Shown one piece after another: positions 24,167 to 27,705 of a DNA stretch of 27,705 nt. Source of the stretch: CAZIWJ01 sp964542855 (lineage in GTDB: Bacteria; Bacteroidota; Bacteroidia; Cytophagales; Cyclobacteriaceae); assembly GCA_964542855.1 (NCBI GenBank), contig CAZIWJ010000014.1, forward strand, positions 1-27,705, read 5' to 3'. The notes under the pieces are model-generated. The model ran no database searches. It was given only the letters and a program-made list of their open reading frames with translations, and was not told the origin of the DNA. The translations under genes and the position numbers were made by a program. The stretch's first letter is position 1. Each line of letters starts with the position of its first letter.

Positions 24167-25483
24167 TCAGGTGAGGATTACATTAAATAAGTAATACCCT
24201 GCAAACAGGGTAATGGCCACGAGGCCACACCGGGCCAGCACCGTCAGCTGTTTACCCGGACGGGCCGGTAAGGGTACTTCCTTTCTCATGATGCTGCGGT
24301 AATTGAGGGTAGCAACCACCGGGGCAACCAGGAAATTTATCACCGTGGCCGATTCCAGCATCCGGATCATGCTGCCCGGAAACTGGCTGAACAGGAAAAA
24401 AGCGACCCCACAAACCAGCAGAATCAGGAAGGTATACGCGCGGTTGAAGAATGCTGACCGCTGCTTTTTAGTAGCCTGTTCGCTTTTCAGGAGGTCTACC
24501 CCCTGCACAAAGCTGCGCACAAACGCATCGAGAGCGGTAATAAGGGTACTGTACATGGTGCTAAAGGCGGCAATAGCCAGCAGTGAGAACGACCACCCTC
24601 CAAGGTGAGTTGAAAATACTTTCAGCAGTTTGGTAGAGAACTGGGTGGCGTTGCCTTCCAGTAGTTGTCCGCTGCCATAAACCGTGAAAGCCCCGATTGT
24701 CATGAACATCAGGGCTAAGATGCTGGTAAGCCCGTAGCCGATGTTGAAATCGACCAGGCTTTCCCTTATCGTTGCCCGGTAGTTGCTGGTTTTTTCTTTT
24801 TCCAGTACCCACACGCTCTGAAAAACCGAAGCCTCCACCCCGGTGGGCATAAACCCTACCAGGCTAACGGTAAGCAGCAGCCCGTTTCCGCTCAGTAATT
24901 CGCTGGCCAGTGGCAGTACGGCCACCTGCCTTACGGGACCTTTGAACACAACGGCCACAAAACACACCAGTACCGTTACGAACAGGATTCCGGCCATGCC
25001 TTTCATGAATACATCCAGGGCAGCAAACCGACCAATGAGTAAAATAAGAATGGTAACCACCAGGATGCTTCCTACCAGTACGGGAACTGGTATACCAGAA
25101 AGACCGAACGCGCTTAATAATCCTCCGCACACCGCCGCCAGCGCCCCGGTGACGGTAAACACGACCGACAATACCACCAGCAGGTACAGCACTACCGCCC
25201 ATTTTCCCTGCTGCCGGTAGCCGTATAAAATACTCCTGCCCGTTGCTGCGGTGTACCGGGTGGCAAACTCGAAGAACGGGTATTTCAACAGCAGCGTAAT
25301 GCCGATGATCCAGAAAAAGATAAACCCGTAGTGTGCTCCGGCGCGGGTAGATAATACCAGGTGAGAGCTGCCGATAGCAGAGGTAGCAAAAAGCAATCCC
25401 GGCCCAATTACTTTGCGCCAGTTTACGTGGTGCAGGCCACTGCCTGCACCCGATCGGAAGCCGGTTTTAGGAAATGATGGCAT
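24167..25483 (-). CDS. Nramp-family transporter lacking canonical metal-site residues
   Basis: A 438-residue membrane protein with about 11 segments. The opening (VIGPGLLFATSAIGSSHLVL) aligns without gaps to Nramp helix 1, but the metal-binding DPGN is G38-S39-S40-H41. In helix 6 the usual MPHN reads M212-P-T-G215: Met is kept, His and Asn are not. This non-canonical subgroup is usually annotated as a divalent metal transporter; whether it moves Mn2+/Fe2+, Mg2+, another ion or an organic solute is unknown. The ATG at 25483 is preferred over a TTG at 25534. Its upstream side abuts the rearranged segment that begins near 25540, so its native promoter may have been altered. Confidence 0.8.
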   Translation of the reverse strand: MPSFPKTGFRSGAGSGLHHVNWRKVIGPGLLFATSAIGSSHLVLSTRAGAHYGFIFFWIIGITLLLKYPFFEFATRYTAATGRSILYGYRQQGKWAVVLYLLVVLSVVFTVTGALAAVCGGLLSAFGLSGIPVPVLVGSILVVTILILLIGRFAALDVFMKGMAGILFVTVLVCFVAVVFKGPVRQVAVLPLASELLSGNGLLLTVSLVGFMPTGVEASVFQSVWVLEKEKTSNYRATIRESLVDFNIGYGLTSILALMFMTIGAFTVYGSGQLLEGNATQFSTKLLKVFSTHLGGWSFSLLAIAAFSTMYSTLITALDAFVRSFVQGVDLLKSEQATKKQRSAFFNRAYTFLILLVCGVAFFLFSQFPGSMIRMLESATVINFLVAPVVATLNYRSIMRKEVPLPARPGKQLTVLARCGLVAITLFAGYYLFNVILT

Positions 25484-25548
25484 GTTGCGTGTAGGTGGTA
25501 GGATGTAATATAGTTTTTTTCCGGTGGTTAGCAAGGCAACAGCTTGCG

Positions 25549-25678
25549 CTGGCGGCAGGCCTCCGGCAACCTGTACGATACCCTTACTTCAGCCTATTCC
25601 ATCGATCCGGTTGCTATTCGGTTTACCCTGAACGATTCGCTGCCAAACGAGGGGTTACCGGCTAAAAATATACCCGGA
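25549..25678 (+). pseudogene. duplicated, frameshifted fragment of the GH20 hexosaminidase gene
   Basis: This segment repeats bases 26833-26961 of the downstream hexosaminidase gene at an offset of 1284 bases. The first 107 bases (25549-25655) are identical; then come one extra T at 25656 and two substitutions (25667 and 25671), after which similarity stops. The encoded piece corresponds to residues ~72-114 of the enzyme, with no promoter, signal peptide or catalytic domain, and the extra T shifts the frame. A chimeric open frame runs from a TTG at 25544 through this copy to a stop at 25817-25819. It cannot make an active enzyme. Confidence 0.88.
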
Positions 25679-25980
25679 AGACGTACCAAAGCCGCTCGAA
25701 TGGCAGAAGTAGCGGATTTACTGCAGGGCCAGGAGTTTAATAATAAAGTCAACGGTGGTGATTATAAAATGGGTGGCAGTTCTGGTTTATATATTAGTGG
25801 TTACATAAATTATAGTTAATAAGGTGATTGGGATATTTATTTAGGATTTACCCATGGCCCTTTTCCTGATAGTAATGCTGCGAATATTGCTTTTACAATA
25901 GCAGCAGATATTTTAACTTTAGGTACATACACTATTGTAGCTGGTGCAACTGTTTGCCCTTTGTGGGCAATATTCCAATA
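25679..25980 (+). pseudogene. broken reading frame of unknown family in the AT-rich scar
   Basis: Continuing the frame of the chimeric ORF, this stretch encodes a Gly/Asn/Tyr-rich peptide (NNKVNGGDYKMGGSSGLYIS), then two consecutive TAA codons (25817-25822). The same frame reopens with GDWDIYLGFTHGPF and a hydrophobic run ILTLGTYTIVAGATVCPLW, ending at TAG 25979-25981. The sense on both sides of the tandem stops suggests one gene interrupted by point changes. I do not recognise the family. Base composition is distinctly AT-rich (18-25 G/C per 60 in the lines counted), unlike the neighbouring genes. Confidence 0.4.
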
Positions 25981-26004
25981 GTCAGTAAAATTAAGGCAGT
26001 GTCC

Positions 26005-26277
26005 ATGAAAAATGCATTTATTTATCAGTTTGTAGGTAATTTTCCTATTTTCATTCTAACTCCTCTTTACATTTATGGCTACATAAACAGCTTCATATTC
26101 ATGGGATTTATACTTCCCTCGGGACTTTTGTTCAGGCCTATGATTAATTACATCAGGGTACAATCTTTAGGATTGCTAGGTGATGAGTCTTTTTTTGCCT
26201 CTTACTTTCAAGTATGGAAACTGGTTCTTAGCCACTATTCAACCATTATGTTCGAGAATGGTCATACTCAAGAGTAG
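26005..26277 (+). CDS. hypothetical small membrane protein (90 residues)
   Basis: The ATG at 26005 gives a 90-residue protein with two to three hydrophobic segments in the first ~50 residues (FVGNFPIFILTPLYIYGYI and SFIFMGFILPSGLLF) and a hydrophilic end. A longer start at TTG 25954 is less likely. It is about 30% G+C in the line I counted and has no recognised family. Small membrane proteins of this kind accompany toxin genes as immunity proteins, but there is no identifiable toxin. The LGLLGDESFF segment faintly recalls the GDKGYIS region of IS982 transposases, and the same frame continues past its stop into IS982-like sequence, so it may be part of a decayed element. Confidence 0.35.
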   Translation: MKNAFIYQFVGNFPIFILTPLYIYGYINSFIFMGFILPSGLLFRPMINYIRVQSLGLLGDESFFASYFQVWKLVLSHYSTIMFENGHTQE

Positions 26278-26559
26278 TACCACACAATTGAGGTGGTTCA
26301 ACTAATCAATGAAGTGAGAAAGAATATGAACAATCGGCTTATCCCACTCCATTAATCCTGTAAACTCCTAAAACGGGCTGTTATTGAATCAGCTAATGAT
26401 ATTTTGGTCGCTGTTTTTAATTTGGAGTACATCCAACACCGGAGCCCTTTCAATGCCCTGGTCCATATGCCTTTCGCATTAACCATCTACTTTTTTATGA
26501 AAAAAAGCCCAATGTCTTTATCTCCAAAACAGAAATGCAGGCTTTCGTATAACCCGTAG
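26278..26559 (+). pseudogene. decayed C-terminal part of an IS982-family transposase
   Basis: One frame encodes VVQLINEVRKNMNNRLIPLH, a TAA at 26353-26355, then CKLLKRAVIESANDIL, LEYIQHRSPFNALV and YFFMKKSP, ending at TAG 26557-26559. The order and wording follow the end of IS982 transposases: LITKxKKNMKNxLMPL, LLRKRxxIExxNDxLKN (whose Glu is the last catalytic acid of the DDE triad), HRSxxNFxVN and KKPS. The element is inactive: an internal stop, a missing residue after the stop, and no recognisable N-terminal two-thirds. ACCCGTAGTTCACGTT at 26552 may be a remnant of a terminal repeat, which I cannot confirm. Confidence 0.65.
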
Positions 26560-26620
26560 TTCACGTTAATGGAGTAAAAGCTTTCTCCTGCGCCAGTTAG
26601 TTTTTTTGTACCTTGTAAGC

Positions 26621-27705
26621 ATGAAATACCTGCTTCTTCCCGTCATGGTTATTTTTCTGGGGTGCCAGCAGCGGCCCGATTACACGGTACGGCTTACGCT
26701 GGATTCGGCCCCGGTTATTCCGCAGCCCGCCCGGATACAGGCCGACTCAAATTACCTGCTTTTTGGCCCCAACATTCGCCCGGTTTTCCCCGGCCCGGCC
26801 GATAGTGTGCTGGTTAACCAGCTTAGCCAAACCTGGCGGCAGGCCTCCGGCAACCTGTACGATACCCTTACTTCAGCCTATTCCATCGATCCGGTTGCTA
26901 TTCGGTTTACCCTGAACGATTCGCTGCCAAACGAGGGGTACCGGCTAAAGATACACCCGGAGCAAATTTCCGTTGAAGCCGCTAACCGCACCGGCTGGTA
27001 CTGGGGTACCCAAACCCTGCGACAGCTTTTTTATACCCATCTCGATACAATTGTTTCCGGCTACGCCCTGCCTACCGGTACCCTTACCGATGAGCCCCAA
27101 TACGTGCACCGGGGCATGATGCTCGATATTGCCCGTCACTTTTTTCCTTCTGCTAGTATTAAAACCCTGATCGACCAGCTTACCCTGTATAAAATAAATG
27201 TATTGCACCTACACCTGACCGACGACCAGGGCTGGCGCATTGAAATTAAATCGTGGCCCAGGCTCACTGAAATTGGGGGATCTACCGAAGTAGGCGGAGG
27301 TGAAGGCGGTTACCTGACACAGGAAGCATTTACCGCACTGGTAAACTACGCCCGGGAGCGGGAAATGATGATTATTCCCGAAGTGGATATGCCGGGCCAT
27401 ACCAACGCCGCCCTGGCTTCGTACCCTGAACTGAATTGCAATAAAAAAGCTACCCAACTGTATACCGGCATGCGGGTTGGATTTAGCACCTTGTGTGTCC
27501 GCGATTCTGTTACCTACCGGTTTTTAAACGATGTAATTGGCGAACTGGCCTCGTTGTACCCGGGCCCTTACTTTCACATCGGGGGCGATGAAAGTGAAGC
27601 CACCGATCCGGATGATTACCTCTACTTCGTGAAACGGGTGAAGCAGATCGTTAACCATAATGGCAAGCAACTGATCGGCTGGGATGAAGTGGCCCGGGCC
27701 ACGCT
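26621..27705 (+). CDS. beta-N-acetylhexosaminidase lipoprotein (GH20), 5' part
   Basis: The gene begins at ATG 26621 and runs off the right edge with 361 codons visible. MKYLLLPVMVIFLG-C is a lipoprotein signal with Cys15 as the lipid site. Residues ~25-130 form the GH20 N-terminal domain, and from about 155 the catalytic barrel: YVHRGMMLDIARHFFP, LHLHLTDDQGWRIEIKSWP, MMIIPEVDMPGHTNAALA and YFHIGGDES, in which Asp323-Glu324 are the catalytic pair of substrate-assisted GH20 enzymes. It should release terminal GlcNAc/GalNAc from glycans or chitin oligosaccharides at the outer membrane. A piece of it (26833-26961) is duplicated upstream. A TACCTTG just before the ATG weakly resembles a -7 element. 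Confidence 0.93.
   Translation, partial: MKYLLLPVMVIFLGCQQRPDYTVRLTLDSAPVIPQPARIQADSNYLLFGPNIRPVFPGPADSVLVNQLSQTWRQASGNLYDTLTSAYSIDPVAIRFTLNDSLPNEGYRLKIHPEQISVEAANRTGWYWGTQTLRQLFYTHLDTIVSGYALPTGTLTDEPQYVHRGMMLDIARHFFPSASIKTLIDQLTLYKINVLHLHLTDDQGWRIEIKSWPRLTEIGGSTEVGGGEGGYLTQEAFTALVNYAREREMMIIPEVDMPGHTNAALASYPELNCNKKATQLYTGMRVGFSTLCVRDSVTYRFLNDVIGELASLYPGPYFHIGGDESEATDPDDYLYFVKRVKQIVNHNGKQLIGWDEVARAT

Noticed and set aside
25679..26277. A polymorphic toxin and immunity pair
   Set aside because: No toxin domain, Rhs core or secretion signal is identifiable and the frame is interrupted; kept only as a speculative reading.
1..27705. CRISPR arrays, tRNA or rRNA genes, phage genes
   Set aside because: No regularly spaced repeats, cloverleaf-like sequences, rRNA-like sequence or phage structural genes were seen in the gaps.

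Overview
The window reads as chromosomal DNA of a Bacteroidota bacterium, most likely Cytophagales-like. The evidence is a set of families largely confined to that phylum (DUF4837 and DUF4292 lipoproteins, a DUF2795 small acidic protein, a DUF349 coiled-coil protein), a long isocitrate dehydrogenase with an extra C-terminal domain, and promoter-like elements of the TAnnTTTG type typical of the phylum. No rRNA, tRNA or CRISPR array was recognised.

Left part (1-6.4 kb): the tail of a CorA-type Mg2+ channel, a small RBBP9/YdeN-type serine hydrolase, a cation:proton antiporter overlapping a CoA-type NUDIX hydrolase, the ABC-F translation factor EttA on the minus strand, a divergent DUF349 protein and a DUF2795 protein.

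Middle part (6.4-20.3 kb) is almost entirely minus-strand housekeeping and envelope genes. Read in transcription order (right to left) they are: crotonase, polysaccharide flippase, dut, sugar-phosphate nucleotidyltransferase, TPR protein, DUF4292 lipoprotein, EnvC-like degenerate M23 protein, tatA-gatA, an MltD-like lytic transglycosylase, DUF4837 lipoprotein, queA and ispD. TPR-DUF4292-EnvC overlap each other and look translationally coupled; with the flippase, nucleotidyltransferase and transglycosylase they form an envelope-biogenesis neighbourhood.

Right part (20.3-27.7 kb): a plus-strand isocitrate dehydrogenase with its own promoter and a clear intrinsic terminator, the cysE-cysM cysteine operon, a non-canonical Nramp-family transporter, and at the right edge the 5' part of a GH20 beta-N-acetylhexosaminidase lipoprotein. 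Between transporter and hexosaminidase lies an AT-rich scar of about 1 kb. It begins with a 130-bp near-identical, frameshifted copy of an internal piece of the hexosaminidase gene, continues with unrecognised broken reading frames, and ends with a decayed IS982-type transposase C-terminus. This is the only clearly accessory segment.

No complete new system is evident. The best leads are the duplication-bounded scar, the DUF4292 lipoprotein as a possible LolB-like factor, the Nramp relative lacking the canonical metal-binding residues, an AATTCTA-motif cluster and an orphan hairpin in the crotonase/icd intergenic region, and a leader hairpin before queA.
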